A stretch of 59,317 bases of DNA from Phycisphaerales bacterium UBA854 (GCA_002295885.1 DBGM01000051.1:1-59317); one strand, 5' to 3'. Numbered from the stretch's first letter, positions 24,198 through 33,779 are shown. The notes: generated by a model not told the origin, from the letters alone. Program-made: numbers and translations.

Positions 24198-26313
24198 CTT
24201 CGATGACCTCCGTCGCGTCGAGGTGATCAAGCATGAAGGCGAATTCGAAGGCGATCTCCCGAAGGTACTCGTACCGGCCGCTGGATCCGCCGTGCCCCGC
24301 GCCCATGTTGGTCTTGAGCAGCAGCATCGAATCCCCCGTGGCGATATCGCGCATGCGGGCCGTCCACTTCGCCGGCTCCCAGTAGTGCACCCGGGGATCG
24401 TTGAGCCCCGCCGTGATGAGCAGGTTCGGGTACGACTGGGCCGTGACGTTGTCGTACGGCGAGTAGGACTTCATGTAGTCGTAGTACACCGGATCGTTCG
24501 GATTCCCCCACTCCTCGTATTCAATCACCGTCAGGGGGATCGAGGGATCGAGCATCGTGTTCATGACATCGACGAACGGGACGCCGGCGTGGGCCGCGCA
24601 GAACAGTTCGGGACGCATGTTGATGGTGGCTCCGATGAGCAGACCACCCGCCGATGCACCCTCGATGGCGATCCGGTCCGGATGCGCCCAGCCGGTGTCC
24701 CGGAGCGTCTCGGCGCAGGCAATGAAGTCGTCGAAGGTGTTCCGCTTCTTCAGGAACTTGCCGTCCTCGTACCAGTGTCGACCCATCTCGCTGCCCCCGC
24801 GGATGTGGCCCATGGCGAACACGACTCCCCGGTCGAGGAGCGAGATGCGGGCGGACGAGAAGCGGGGATCCATGGAGGACCCGTAGGATCCGTAGCCGTA
24901 GAGCAGGACGGGATTCGTACCGTCCGGTTCGATGCCCCGCCGGTGGACGATCGAGATCGGAATTTCCGTCCCGTCGCCGGATGTCGCGGTGATTCGACGG
25001 GCGACGTAGTCGGAGGCATCGAAGTCGCCCAGCACCTCGTCCTGCTTGAGCAGGGAGCGCTCGCCGGTGTCGAGATGCTCCTCGTAGATCGACGAGGGCG
25101 TGGTCATCGACGTGTAGCCGAATCGGTAGACATCCGTGTCGAACTCCGCGTTCACGTTGGGCCGGACGGTCGAGACCCGTTCCGGCAGCTCGAGCACGCG
25201 GGACGAACCATCCCGGAGATCGATCACCTTCAGTTCACGGTAGCCGTCGCGGCGCTGCGAGAGCACCAGATGATCGCGGAACGCGTCAACGCCGAGGATG
25301 TAGACGTCCTCGTCGTGGGGCACCAGCTCCGCCCAGTGCTCGATGCCGGGCGACGACGTGGGAGCGGCGACGACCTTGAAGTTCATCGCGTCCTCGTTGG
25401 TCAGGATGTAGAAGGTGTCCCCACTCTGCTCGACGGAGTACTCGATGCCCTGCCGGCGCGGTGCGACCACCTCGAACTCCCCCCAGGGATCGTCGGCGGC
25501 GAGGACGTGGTACTCGCTGGTGATCTTGGAACCGATGCCCAGGACCAGCCAGTCCCCGCTGCGGCTGCGGTCGATGCCGACGAAGTAGCGGCCGTCGGGT
25601 TCGTGGAAGACGAGTTCGTCGGCCGACGGGTCCGTGCCGATGCGGTGCCGATAGACCCGGTCGGGCCGATTGGTCTCGTCCTGCCGGGTGTAGAAGAGGG
25701 TCTCGTTGTCGCTACCCCAGGCCAGCGACCACGGGCTGAGTTCGTGGAGCGACGATTCGACGATCTCGCCGGTGTCGAGATCCTTGACGTAGAGGTCGCA
25801 GCGTTCGTAGCCGGAAGTGTCCTCGAGCCATGCGAACCGACGACCGTCCGGACTGACGGTGGGTGCGGTCACGTTGATGTACCCGCCCTCCCGGGTTCGC
25901 TCGTTGACGTCGAGCAGGATCTCCTCGGGGGCGTCCATCGTGCCCTTGCGGCGGCAGATGATCCGGTACGGACGACCTTCCTCGGTGCGGTCGTAGTAGA
26001 GGTAGCCGTTCTTCCGCCACGGCACGTCGGTGTCGTCCTCCTTGATCCGGCCGAGCATCTCCTCGTAGAGGGTCTCCTGCAGCTGGGCGGTGTGGCTCAT
26101 CCGGGCGTCGGCGTAGGCGTTCTCCCGTTCGAGATATTCGATGACCTCCGGGTTCTCCTTCTCGCGGATCCAGGCGTACTCGTCGACGCGCACGTCGCCG
26201 TGGGTCGTCGTGCGGACCGGTCGCTCGGGGGCATCGGGGGGAGTCGGATCGTGCATGGTGTGGCATCCGGACAGGAGCAGGGAAAGACAGAACAGTCGTA
26301 CGCGGTATGACAT
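24187..26313 (-). CDS. S9 family prolyl oligopeptidase / oligopeptidase B, lipoprotein form
   Basis: A 708-residue protein. The N-terminus is a lipoprotein signal (LFCLSLLLSGC, Cys17), which is unusual because most oligopeptidase B enzymes are cytoplasmic. An N-terminal beta-propeller (residues ~50-430) precedes the alpha/beta hydrolase domain. The catalytic Ser is in GASAGG, Asp in GLNDPRV and His in GAGHGG. LLYGYGSYG and AMGHIRGGSEMGRHWYEDGK are hallmark motifs of the family. It cleaves short peptides after basic or Pro residues; an envelope location is inferred. The start at 26313 has GGAG upstream at good spacing, and the longer frame adds nothing conserved. Confidence 0.92.
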   Translation of the reverse strand: MSYRVRLFCLSLLLSGCHTMHDPTPPDAPERPVRTTTHGDVRVDEYAWIREKENPEVIEYLERENAYADARMSHTAQLQETLYEEMLGRIKEDDTDVPWRKNGYLYYDRTEEGRPYRIICRRKGTMDAPEEILLDVNERTREGGYINVTAPTVSPDGRRFAWLEDTSGYERCDLYVKDLDTGEIVESSLHELSPWSLAWGSDNETLFYTRQDETNRPDRVYRHRIGTDPSADELVFHEPDGRYFVGIDRSRSGDWLVLGIGSKITSEYHVLAADDPWGEFEVVAPRRQGIEYSVEQSGDTFYILTNEDAMNFKVVAAPTSSPGIEHWAELVPHDEDVYILGVDAFRDHLVLSQRRDGYRELKVIDLRDGSSRVLELPERVSTVRPNVNAEFDTDVYRFGYTSMTTPSSIYEEHLDTGERSLLKQDEVLGDFDASDYVARRITATSGDGTEIPISIVHRRGIEPDGTNPVLLYGYGSYGSSMDPRFSSARISLLDRGVVFAMGHIRGGSEMGRHWYEDGKFLKKRNTFDDFIACAETLRDTGWAHPDRIAIEGASAGGLLIGATINMRPELFCAAHAGVPFVDVMNTMLDPSIPLTVIEYEEWGNPNDPVYYDYMKSYSPYDNVTAQSYPNLLITAGLNDPRVHYWEPAKWTARMRDIATGDSMLLLKTNMGAGHGGSSGRYEYLREIAFEFAFMLDHLDATEVIEGDR

Positions 26314-26376
26314 CGGGATCTCCATTCGGGTCGAACCGTCCATTCTCACCGTCGGATAGGACAGAGGCAACCCTGC

Positions 26377-26382
26377 TACAGT
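26377..26382 (+). promoter_or_regulatory. Candidate -10 box (TACAGT) for exonuclease III-gpmA
   Basis: TACAGT, 8 nt before the ATG at 26391; no Shine-Dalgarno is present, consistent with a leaderless transcript. Confidence 0.42.
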
Positions 26383-26390
26383 GGCTTGCG

Positions 26391-27158
26391 ATGCGTATTC
26401 TCACCTGGAACGTGAATGGACTGCGGGCCGCACTGCGAAAAGGCTACGAATCGCACATCGCCCGGCTTGATCCCGATGCGTGCATGCTCCAGGAGATACG
26501 GGTCCTCCCCGAGCAGCTTCCCGACGAATGGAACCCGCCCGAGGGCTGGAACGTCCACTGGCATCCCGCCGAGCGGAAGGGATATTCAGGAACCGCAACT
26601 CTCGCCCGGCAGCCGCTGGAGTATGTGGGCACCGGCATCGACGGGGCGGCCGATCCGGAGGGTCGGGTGCTGGTCACCCGATTCGAGGATGTGATGCTGG
26701 TGAACATCTATCTCCCCGCCGGCGCCTCGAGCCCCGAGGCGCAGCGCAAGAAGGAACGGTGGATGAAGCAGTTCGTGACGTGGGCCGACTGGCTGCGGCG
26801 ACGTCGGAAACCGGTCCTGATCGCGGGCGACTTCAACATCGCCCGGTGCGAACAGGACATCTACCACTGGCGATCGAACCAGAAAACCTCGGGATTCCTT
26901 CCCCACGAGCGGGAATGGATGAACGGACTGGTTTCCTCCGGATGGTTCGACACGGTGCGCGAAGTCGCGGGTGACATCGAGGGTCCCTACACCTGGTGGT
27001 CGAACCGCGGACAGGCGAGAGTTCTTGATCGCGGTTGGCGCATCGACTACGTTCTGCTCAACGGAGCGGCCCGCAGACGATTCCGCGGTGTGCACGTCGA
27101 CCGCGAAGCCGCGCTGGAAGTATCCGACCACGGACCCGTGGTCGTTGACCTGGAGTAG
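26391..27158 (+). CDS. xth: Exodeoxyribonuclease III
   Basis: A 255-residue endonuclease/exonuclease/phosphatase-fold AP endonuclease. Catalytic motifs are visible: TWNVNGLRAA near the N-terminus, LQEIRV with the metal-binding Glu, YLPAG, GDFNIA, and WRIDYVL and SDHGPVVVD at the C-terminus (Asp-His pair). It repairs abasic and 3'-blocked DNA ends in the cytoplasm. The frame is open further upstream to 26307, but ATG 26391 starts the core domain and lies 8 nt after a TACAGT box. The gpmA gene follows 4 bp after the stop, so the two are probably co-transcribed. Confidence 0.94.
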   Translation: MRILTWNVNGLRAALRKGYESHIARLDPDACMLQEIRVLPEQLPDEWNPPEGWNVHWHPAERKGYSGTATLARQPLEYVGTGIDGAADPEGRVLVTRFEDVMLVNIYLPAGASSPEAQRKKERWMKQFVTWADWLRRRRKPVLIAGDFNIARCEQDIYHWRSNQKTSGFLPHEREWMNGLVSSGWFDTVREVAGDIEGPYTWWSNRGQARVLDRGWRIDYVLLNGAARRRFRGVHVDREAALEVSDHGPVVVDLE

Positions 27159-27162
27159 TGGC

Positions 27163-27906
27163 ATGCAGCAGCTCGTTCTCATCCGACACGGACAGAGTCT
27201 CTGGAACAAGGCCAATCGGTTCACCGGATGGGTCGATGTCGATCTGACCGAACAGGGGGCCGGGGAGGCCGAGCGGGCGGGCCAGCTGCTCGCCGACCAG
27301 GGCTACGACTTCGACGTCGTGCACACCTCGCTGCTGAAGCGGGCGATCAGGACCATGTGGATCACCCTCGAGCAGCTCGACCGGATGTGGCTTCCCGTCC
27401 ATCGCACCTGGCGGCTGAACGAGCGTCACTACGGGGCCCTGCAGGGGCTGAACAAGGCGGAAACCGTCGCCGAACACGGTGAAGAACAGGTCATGATCTG
27501 GCGGCGGGGCTACAACACGCCTCCACCGGTCATGGACCCGTCCGATCCGGATTGGCCGGGCAACGATCGTCGATACGCCGACGTGCCACGCGAAGAACTC
27601 CCCCGCTCCGAATCACTTTCCGACACCGTGGATCGGGTGATGCCGTACTGGAACGATGTCATCCGACCCCAGGTCGCCGACGGGCAGCGGGTGCTGATCG
27701 TGGCCCACGGGAACTCGCTCCGGGCGTTGATCAAGCATTTCGACGGAATCTCCGACGAGGAGATCGTCGGCCTGAATCTGCCCACGGGAGTTCCCATCGT
27801 GTACGACATCGATGCGGATGGTCGACCCGCGAACCGTCGCTTTCTCGGCGATCAGGACGCCATCGCCGCAGCGATGGAAGCGGTCAGGAATCAGACCAAG
27901 GGATGA
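27163..27906 (+). CDS. gpmA: 2,3-bisphosphoglycerate-dependent phosphoglycerate mutase
   Basis: A 247-residue glycolytic enzyme interconverting 3- and 2-phosphoglycerate. The catalytic LIRHGQSLWN, the FTGWVDVDLTEQG substrate loop, TSLLKRAIRT, RHYGALQGLNKAE and the second His in VAHGNSLRAL are all present, and length is normal. The start at 27163 has GGAG from the preceding gene end as ribosome binding site. Its stop codon abuts the stop of the convergent glutamine synthetase gene with no base between them. Confidence 0.97.
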   Translation: MQQLVLIRHGQSLWNKANRFTGWVDVDLTEQGAGEAERAGQLLADQGYDFDVVHTSLLKRAIRTMWITLEQLDRMWLPVHRTWRLNERHYGALQGLNKAETVAEHGEEQVMIWRRGYNTPPPVMDPSDPDWPGNDRRYADVPREELPRSESLSDTVDRVMPYWNDVIRPQVADGQRVLIVAHGNSLRALIKHFDGISDEEIVGLNLPTGVPIVYDIDADGRPANRRFLGDQDAIAAAMEAVRNQTKG

Positions 27907-27909
27907 TCA
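27904..27909. other. Abutting convergent stop codons (TGATCA)
   Basis: The TGA of gpmA (27904-27906) is directly followed by the reverse-complement TGA of the glutamine synthetase gene (27907-27909). The two make a six-base palindrome, leaving no room for a terminator between the genes. Confidence 0.9.
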
Positions 27910-30120
27910 GGCCAGTCCGCCGAACAGCAGTTCGGTGTAGGACGGGAGCGGCCAGAGATCGGCCGGCACGAGACCCTCGAGCGCGTCGCAGGACGTCCTG
28001 GCCCGCTCCATGGCGGGCAGCAGGGTGTCCCGGATGTCGACGGCACGCTGCTTCACACAGTCGAATTCGGCCGACAGGAACGCGTCGAGCTCCTGGATCG
28101 ATCCGTAGAGCGATGCGGTGAGCCCCACGAGTTCCTCGAGCCGAGACTTCATCGCGGCGGACTCGACGCCGGCCGCGTTGGAGGCCGCGACCGATTCACC
28201 CACCTCGGACTGGTAGCGGGCCACGGCCGGCAGGACCATCGTGTTCAGCATCATCATCTGCGTACGGGCCTCGATCTCGCAGACCGTGACGTAGCTTTCG
28301 TAGAGGACCTCGACGCGGGCCTCCAGTTCGCTGTCGGAGAGGACGTTGTAGGCGTCGAACAGGGCCTTGGCCTTGTCGGTCTCCATCGCGGGCAGTGCAT
28401 CGGGGGTGCTGCGGAGGTTCGGCAGACCGCGGCGTTCGGCCTCCTGCTTCCATTCGTCGGAGTAGTTGTCTCCGTTGAAGACGACCCGGCTGTGCGTCTT
28501 CATGACATCCTGCAGGATCGTCATGATGGCGGCGTTGCGGGCGGCATCGTCCATGCCGTCCTCGACGGCCTCCTCGATCCGGGTGGCGATGTGGTCGAGC
28601 GACTCGGCGATGATCGTGTTGAGCACGGTGTTCGGCCAGGCGACGGAGGCCTGCGAACCGACGGCGCGGAACTCGAACTTGTTGCCGGTGAACGCGAACG
28701 GGCTGGTGCGGTTGCGGTCGCCGGCGTGACGCTCGACCTTCGGAAGCGACTCCGATCCGAGCTCCATGAACGAACCTTCGGCCTTCTGGATCGTCTTGCC
28801 GGCGATCAGCTCGTCGATCATGAACTGGAGCAGGTGTCCGGCGAATATCGAGATGATCGCCGGCGGCGCTTCGTTGGCTCCGAGGCGGAGATCGTTGGCC
28901 GCATTGGCCACGGTCGCCCGCAGCATGTCGGCGTGCAGGTCGATTGCACGGACCACGGCCGTCACGAAGGACAGGAACTGCAGGTTGGACTTGGGCGAGA
29001 GCAGATTCTTGCCCGAGTCGGTCGAAAGCGACCAGTTGTTGTGCTTGCCGGATCCGTTGACCCCCGCGAAGGGCTTCTCGTGGATCAGGCACACCATGCC
29101 GTGTTCACGGGCGACGTTCTTCAGGACGCTCATCGTGAGCATCTGGTGGTCGCATGCGAGGTTGGTGGATTCGAACAGCGGTGCCAGTTCGAACTGGGCC
29201 GGCGCCACCTCGTTGTGCCGGGTCTTGGCGGGGATTCCGAGGAGATACAGACGCTCCTCGACGTCACCCATGAAGGACAGCACGCGATGCGGAATCGAAC
29301 CGAAGTAGTGATCGTCCAGCTGATGGCCCTTCGGTGAATCGGCACCGAGCAGGGTGCGGCCGCAGAGCATCAGGTCGGGACGCTCGGACCAGGCGTCCTC
29401 GTCCACGAGGAAGTATTCCTGTTCGCACCCCAGGGTCGAGGTCACGCGATGAATGCCGTCGGCGGAACCGAACGATTTGAGGATGCGCATCGCATGGGTG
29501 TTGAGCGCCTCGATGGATCGAAGCAGCGGCGTCTTCTGGTCGAGCGATTCACCGGTCCAGGAGACGAAGACGGTCGGAATGCAGAGGGTGGCCTCTCCTC
29601 CGTTGATGGTGATGAAGGCCGGACTGGTGGGATCCCATGCGGTGTATCCGCGGGCCTCAAAGGTGTCGCGGATGTTTCCGGTCGGGAAGGAACTCGCATC
29701 CGGTTCGCCCCGGACGAGGCTCTCGCCGGTGAACTCCGCGATCACACCACCACGCCCATCGAAGCTCAGGAACGAATCGTGCTTCTCGGCGGTCGCTCCG
29801 GTGAGCGGCTGGAACCAGTGGCAGTAGTGCGTGCATCCGTTTTCGATCGCCCAGTCCTTCATGGCGGCGGCGACCTCGTCGGCGATCTCTGGATCAAGCT
29901 TGGTGCCGAAGTGAATCGTGCGTTCGAGCTTGTCGAGGACATTCGGTGCCAAGCGACGCTGGATCACGTTGCCGGCAAAGATCCGAGAACCGTAGTCCTC
30001 TCCGAATTCACGCGTCACGTCGCGTGGTGCGTACGAAGCGTTGCTTCCGTTCATCGCCCGGTACCTTCCGAAGTTGTCAATGTCCATTTCGATAGTCTGG
30101 TGGGATCGAGTGGTGCTCAT
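27907..30120 (-). CDS. glnN: Type III glutamine synthetase
   Basis: A 737-residue glutamine synthetase of the GSIII class, far longer than GSI. Class features are visible: FGSNVF-like EDYGSRIFAGNVIQRRL at the N-terminus, THYCHWFQPLTGATAEKHDSF, LGCEQEYFLVDED with catalytic Glu residues, KTRHNEVAPAQFELAP, and GSGKHNNWSLST. It condenses ammonia with glutamate at the expense of ATP. ATG 30120 is chosen because TATCAT lies 8 nt upstream (leaderless pattern). ATG 30054, with GGAAGG upstream, would remove 22 poorly conserved residues and remains possible. Confidence 0.95.
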   Translation of the reverse strand: MSTTRSHQTIEMDIDNFGRYRAMNGSNASYAPRDVTREFGEDYGSRIFAGNVIQRRLAPNVLDKLERTIHFGTKLDPEIADEVAAAMKDWAIENGCTHYCHWFQPLTGATAEKHDSFLSFDGRGGVIAEFTGESLVRGEPDASSFPTGNIRDTFEARGYTAWDPTSPAFITINGGEATLCIPTVFVSWTGESLDQKTPLLRSIEALNTHAMRILKSFGSADGIHRVTSTLGCEQEYFLVDEDAWSERPDLMLCGRTLLGADSPKGHQLDDHYFGSIPHRVLSFMGDVEERLYLLGIPAKTRHNEVAPAQFELAPLFESTNLACDHQMLTMSVLKNVAREHGMVCLIHEKPFAGVNGSGKHNNWSLSTDSGKNLLSPKSNLQFLSFVTAVVRAIDLHADMLRATVANAANDLRLGANEAPPAIISIFAGHLLQFMIDELIAGKTIQKAEGSFMELGSESLPKVERHAGDRNRTSPFAFTGNKFEFRAVGSQASVAWPNTVLNTIIAESLDHIATRIEEAVEDGMDDAARNAAIMTILQDVMKTHSRVVFNGDNYSDEWKQEAERRGLPNLRSTPDALPAMETDKAKALFDAYNVLSDSELEARVEVLYESYVTVCEIEARTQMMMLNTMVLPAVARYQSEVGESVAASNAAGVESAAMKSRLEELVGLTASLYGSIQELDAFLSAEFDCVKQRAVDIRDTLLPAMERARTSCDALEGLVPADLWPLPSYTELLFGGLA

Positions 30121-30128
30121 GGCGGACC

Positions 30129-30134
30129 ATGATA
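30129..30134 (-). promoter_or_regulatory. Candidate -10 box (TATCAT) for glutamine synthetase
   Basis: TATCAT on the minus strand, 8 nt before ATG 30120. It supports the longer start if transcripts are leaderless. Confidence 0.42.
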
Positions 30135-30226
30135 CTGCCAAGAGGGCGTTTCGACCTATCCACAGGGCGTTCAAATCATCCTTCCGGCCGGAAGAAGATC
30201 GATACCAAGGGGGTCCGAAGGGCCGC

Positions 30227-30235
30227 TGATATGAT
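30227..30235 (+). promoter_or_regulatory. Candidate extended -10 promoter (TGATATGAT)
   Basis: A perfect extended -10 (TGnTATGAT) 26 nt before the ATG at 30262, with GGAG between as ribosome binding site. No -35 match was seen, as expected for extended -10 promoters. Confidence 0.45.
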
Positions 30236-30261
30236 GCGGGGTCGAAGACCGGAGAACCGAC

Positions 30262-32841
30262 ATGAAGCACACTCGTCATCTGATTTCCGCCCTGGTCACG
30301 ACGATGATCGCTTTGGCCTGCACCACGACCCGCTGCCCCGCCCAGGGGACCGGCGGCATCTTTCCGGAGCCGATGGACTGGCGGGCTTTTCAGGAACTGG
30401 TCGATCCCCTCGCTCTCTCGAACGAACAGCTGAAGGCCGTTCAGCCCCTGCATGAGCGGTACCTCCGGGACATGATGGCGCTCCGGGACGGTCCGATCGC
30501 GGCCTTCATCGAGGACGAGGGAGTCTTCGGAATCCAACTCCGGGATTCCGAACCAGGGGTGGCCGAAGATCGGATCGCGGATTTCCGCGCGGTGCACCGA
30601 CGCATGGCGGCGGTGGAACAGGAGCTGCTCGACGCCATCGAGCCCGGACTCGGTCCCACGCAGCGTGAGCGGCTGCAGATCGTCCGGGACTGGCGTACCC
30701 GGCAACGGCTGCTGGAGGCGAACTGGCCCTGGATCCACTACGCCCCCTCGATGAACCGGGTGAAGATCGAACTGCGGACGATGGTCCCCTGGGACCGTCT
30801 GGACCCCGACTCGATCCGGGGGATCGAGGAGGCGCTGGCGGCCTGGGAACGGGAGCGGACCCGCCTGGCCCAACTGCTCTTCGATCAGCGACTCAAGGGC
30901 TGGGTTCGTGAACGCGAGTTGGAGACGGAACTGGGCCCGGTCCGCATGGGATCTCCGGATTCGGATGCGGCATTGGACATGGAGGCGTACGAGGCGGAAC
31001 AGCTCCGAAGGCACCGTGAGGCGTACGACCGGGCGTTGTCCACCACGGCGAAAATCCGGGACCACGCCCGGGAAGGAATGCGCACCATCGCGTCGCAACT
31101 GCCGGAACGCATGGCCCGTGATCTGGAGTGGAACGTTTGGAAGCGGGCGTACGGCCGCAGCGGAGGCATGGATTTCCGGCGCATCCTCGTCAAGACCATC
31201 GAAGATCCTCCCGCCGACGACGTGGAGGTCCCACGACTCGAAGCGCTGCTCACCGAACACGACGCCGCGATCAGGCCGCACATGGAGGACATCGTTCGGC
31301 TTGTCGAGGAAGACGACGACATCAGGGGAGCCACCTTCTTCTTCACGACCGAGGACGAGGCGGAATCCCCCATGGGACGGGCCCGTCTGGCGATGCGGAA
31401 TCGGAACATCACGACGGCGCGTCGGTTCCGGGACATCCTCGGTGGACACACTCCGGACGGAATCACCCGCTGGCTGACGATGCTCGACCAACGGGGTGAG
31501 CTACCGGCGGATACGAAGACGGAAGCGGTGGAACCCGACGTGTCCGTGGCCATCGCCGTCGGAACCGACGACGGCTTCTTCTCCGAGGAGGACGCGGTGT
31601 TGCTGGGTGCCGCACCGGGACAGCTCCGGGACACGATGGACCTCTTCGGATCGGCACCCGAACCGCTGTCCGACGACGAACTCGATCGGCTGGTCGACGA
31701 CCTGCGGATCGAGGTCGAGGGCCGCGAGGTGGTCGCGGTGCTCTTCGAGACCTACCGCCGCGGCGCCGCGGAGGTCGAACGCGCCTTCCGGACCGGTCAG
31801 CAGCGGACCATGATGCGTCTGGCCACCGAATCCGGGGGCGGCCGCAACGTGGGAGCGGATCCTGCGGTGATCATCGATTTCGAGCGGAGCATGAAGGAAC
31901 TCGTCGACCGCTCCCGGAGCGACATGCAGGAGCTCGACGACCGGTTGTTCGACGATCTCATCCTGGCCGTCGAACGGTCCGAGGACCGGGTGATTCTGGA
32001 CTGGTACCGCATGGGCCGGGAGCGGGAGCGGACCGGGGGCGGCAGCATGATGTCCAACGTCATGGACCGCATGGGCGGTGGAATGAACCAGGGCTGGACC
32101 ATCAACGTCTTCAAACTGCTCGCCGGGATCGAACTGGAACCATCCGACCGGCGCCGGGCCCTCGATGCGCTGGCTGACTGGCATGGTCCGGCCACCGAAC
32201 TCCTGCGACGGAATGCGGCGCTCGACGAACGAATCGCCGGTTTCATGAACCAGATGATCATGCAGCAGTCGGACGGCTTCGAGGAGGAGGAGCTCGAGAA
32301 CCTCCACAGCGTGGTGGAGGACATGACCGCGGCGCAGCAGGAGCAGGAGGAGATCCGGCGGAGTCTACTGGAGCGCAACCGGGCCGGTGTGGCGGCCATG
32401 ATCGACGTGCTGCCGCACGAGGACGGGGTCCGACTGGGGAAGGAATTCCGCATGGCATCCTTTCCGGCGGTGTACCGCGATCCGCATTCGATGACCGGTC
32501 CGCTGCTGGCCGCGTCACGACTCGATGAACTCGAGGACGGGGTCCGGGCGGAGATCTACGAACTGCAGCAGGAGTACGATGCCCGGTACCACGCGTACTG
32601 CGAACGACTGGTCGGGGTGTTCGAACGGATGCCCACCCTGCGGACCGGCGGATTCGCGATGGACCAGCTCGAGCAGCGGGAAAAGGACCGTCGGGAGGCC
32701 GACCGGATCCGTTTCGAACGCGACGACTACTCGGACAAGACCAGGGATCGACTGCGAAGCCTGCTCGCTCCCGATCAGGTGGATGCCGTCGGAGGCCTGA
32801 AACCGGTCACCTCGAGCACTTCGCAATGGCCTCAATTCTGA
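30262..32841 (+). CDS. Large secreted helical protein with two copies of an undescribed module
   Basis: An 859-residue exported protein of unknown function. A signal peptide with AlaAla-rich end (ISALVTTMIALACTTTRCPAQ) is followed by almost entirely charged helical sequence. Two modules of about 330 residues seem to be present. The first runs from about residue 40 and ends near LPERMARDLEWNVWKRAY (280-297). The second begins LSDDELDRLVDDLRIEV (469) and ends near LPHEDGVRLGKEFRMASFP (717-735). Each has the order helix bundle, a distal LP-x-R-x-F/W segment, then a long helix ending ExDARY or similar. The secreted protein at 39948-41126 appears to contain the same module once. A Met/Gly-rich linker (residues ~595-615) splits module 2. 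Ribosome binding site GGAG is present. No known domain is recognised. Confidence 0.78.
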   Translation: MKHTRHLISALVTTMIALACTTTRCPAQGTGGIFPEPMDWRAFQELVDPLALSNEQLKAVQPLHERYLRDMMALRDGPIAAFIEDEGVFGIQLRDSEPGVAEDRIADFRAVHRRMAAVEQELLDAIEPGLGPTQRERLQIVRDWRTRQRLLEANWPWIHYAPSMNRVKIELRTMVPWDRLDPDSIRGIEEALAAWERERTRLAQLLFDQRLKGWVRERELETELGPVRMGSPDSDAALDMEAYEAEQLRRHREAYDRALSTTAKIRDHAREGMRTIASQLPERMARDLEWNVWKRAYGRSGGMDFRRILVKTIEDPPADDVEVPRLEALLTEHDAAIRPHMEDIVRLVEEDDDIRGATFFFTTEDEAESPMGRARLAMRNRNITTARRFRDILGGHTPDGITRWLTMLDQRGELPADTKTEAVEPDVSVAIAVGTDDGFFSEEDAVLLGAAPGQLRDTMDLFGSAPEPLSDDELDRLVDDLRIEVEGREVVAVLFETYRRGAAEVERAFRTGQQRTMMRLATESGGGRNVGADPAVIIDFERSMKELVDRSRSDMQELDDRLFDDLILAVERSEDRVILDWYRMGRERERTGGGSMMSNVMDRMGGGMNQGWTINVFKLLAGIELEPSDRRRALDALADWHGPATELLRRNAALDERIAGFMNQMIMQQSDGFEEEELENLHSVVEDMTAAQQEQEEIRRSLLERNRAGVAAMIDVLPHEDGVRLGKEFRMASFPAVYRDPHSMTGPLLAASRLDELEDGVRAEIYELQQEYDARYHAYCERLVGVFERMPTLRTGGFAMDQLEQREKDRREADRIRFERDDYSDKTRDRLRSLLAPDQVDAVGGLKPVTSSTSQWPQF

Positions 32842-32856
32842 TGTCCGAGGGTGGTG

Positions 32857-32862
32857 TACACT
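32857..32862 (+). promoter_or_regulatory. Candidate -10 box (TACACT) for panB
   Basis: TACACT, 11 nt before the panB ATG at 32874, implying a leader of only a few nucleotides. No Shine-Dalgarno is visible. Confidence 0.38.
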
Positions 32863-32873
32863 AGAGCGTTGCA

Positions 32874-33779
32874 ATGAAGGAAGTCCCCTACGAATCCAAG
32901 CCGACCCCGCCGTCGGGACACGGAACGACCCTGCAGACGCTCCGCCGCGCCGCACGGAACGGTGATCGCTTCGCCTGCCTGACCTGCTACGACGCGACCA
33001 CGGCCCGTTGGCTGCAGCGGGCGGGCATCCCCCTGCTGCTGGTCGGCGACACGGCGGCCGAGATGATCCTGGGCGAGCCCGGCACCATCCACGCACCGCT
33101 GGACTTCATGCTCGTCATCACCGCCGCGGTCAAGCGTGGAGCACCGAACACGTTCGTCATGGGCGACATGCCCTTCGGTTCGTACCAGTGCGACGACGCG
33201 GAGGCGATCCGGAACGCGGGACGCTTCCTCACCGAAGGCCGGGCGGATGCGGTGAAGTTGGAGGTCGACGGACGATTCACGGAACTTGTGTCGAAGCTCT
33301 CCCGTGCCGGCGTCCCCGTCGTCGCCCATCTCGGATCACGACCCCAGGCCGCCAAGCAGGAAGGTGGTTACCGGGCCGCCGGGCGGACACCGGAGGCGAT
33401 GGAGCAGATCGTCCGCGATGCGGTCGCGATGGAAGGGGCGGGCGCAGTGATGCTGCTGCTGGAAGCCGTTCCCAATGAGGTTGCGCAGGCCGTGGTCGAC
33501 GCGACCACCGTTCCCGTCATCGGCTGCGGAGCGGGAACCGCGTGCCACGGACAGATCGTCGTGACCCAGGACATCCTGGGACTCACCGACTGGCAGCCGG
33601 CGTTCGCCCGACCGATCTGCGAACTCGGAGACACCCTCATGGATGCCGCCCGGGAGTGGATGCGGAAGGTGACCGGGAATGAACTCGGGGACCATCCCTA
33701 CCGCATGAAGGGATCGGATGCCCCGGGCCCCGCGACCCCGGGAACGAACCCCGACATCCGGGAATCGACCCCCTCCTGA
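32874..33779 (+). CDS. panB: 3-methyl-2-oxobutanoate hydroxymethyltransferase (pantothenate biosynthesis)
   Basis: A 301-residue enzyme that adds a hydroxymethyl group from methylene-tetrahydrofolate to 2-oxoisovalerate in the first committed step of pantothenate synthesis. Family motifs are LTCYDATTARWLQRAGI, LLVGDTAAEMILG, FVMGDMPFGSY, the KLEVDG strand, VPVVAHLGSRPQ and IGCGAGTACHGQ with DILGL following. The C-terminus extends about 25 residues beyond the usual end with a Pro/Gly-rich tail. The gene is downstream of the large secreted protein and upstream of an HtrA-type protease, with no other pan genes nearby. Confidence 0.94.
   Translation: MKEVPYESKPTPPSGHGTTLQTLRRAARNGDRFACLTCYDATTARWLQRAGIPLLLVGDTAAEMILGEPGTIHAPLDFMLVITAAVKRGAPNTFVMGDMPFGSYQCDDAEAIRNAGRFLTEGRADAVKLEVDGRFTELVSKLSRAGVPVVAHLGSRPQAAKQEGGYRAAGRTPEAMEQIVRDAVAMEGAGAVMLLLEAVPNEVAQAVVDATTVPVIGCGAGTACHGQIVVTQDILGLTDWQPAFARPICELGDTLMDAAREWMRKVTGNELGDHPYRMKGSDAPGPATPGTNPDIRESTPS

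Noticed and set aside
23977..26310. 777-codon plus-strand frame opposite oligopeptidase B
   Set aside because: Antisense shadow; the minus-strand frame has the catalytic triad.
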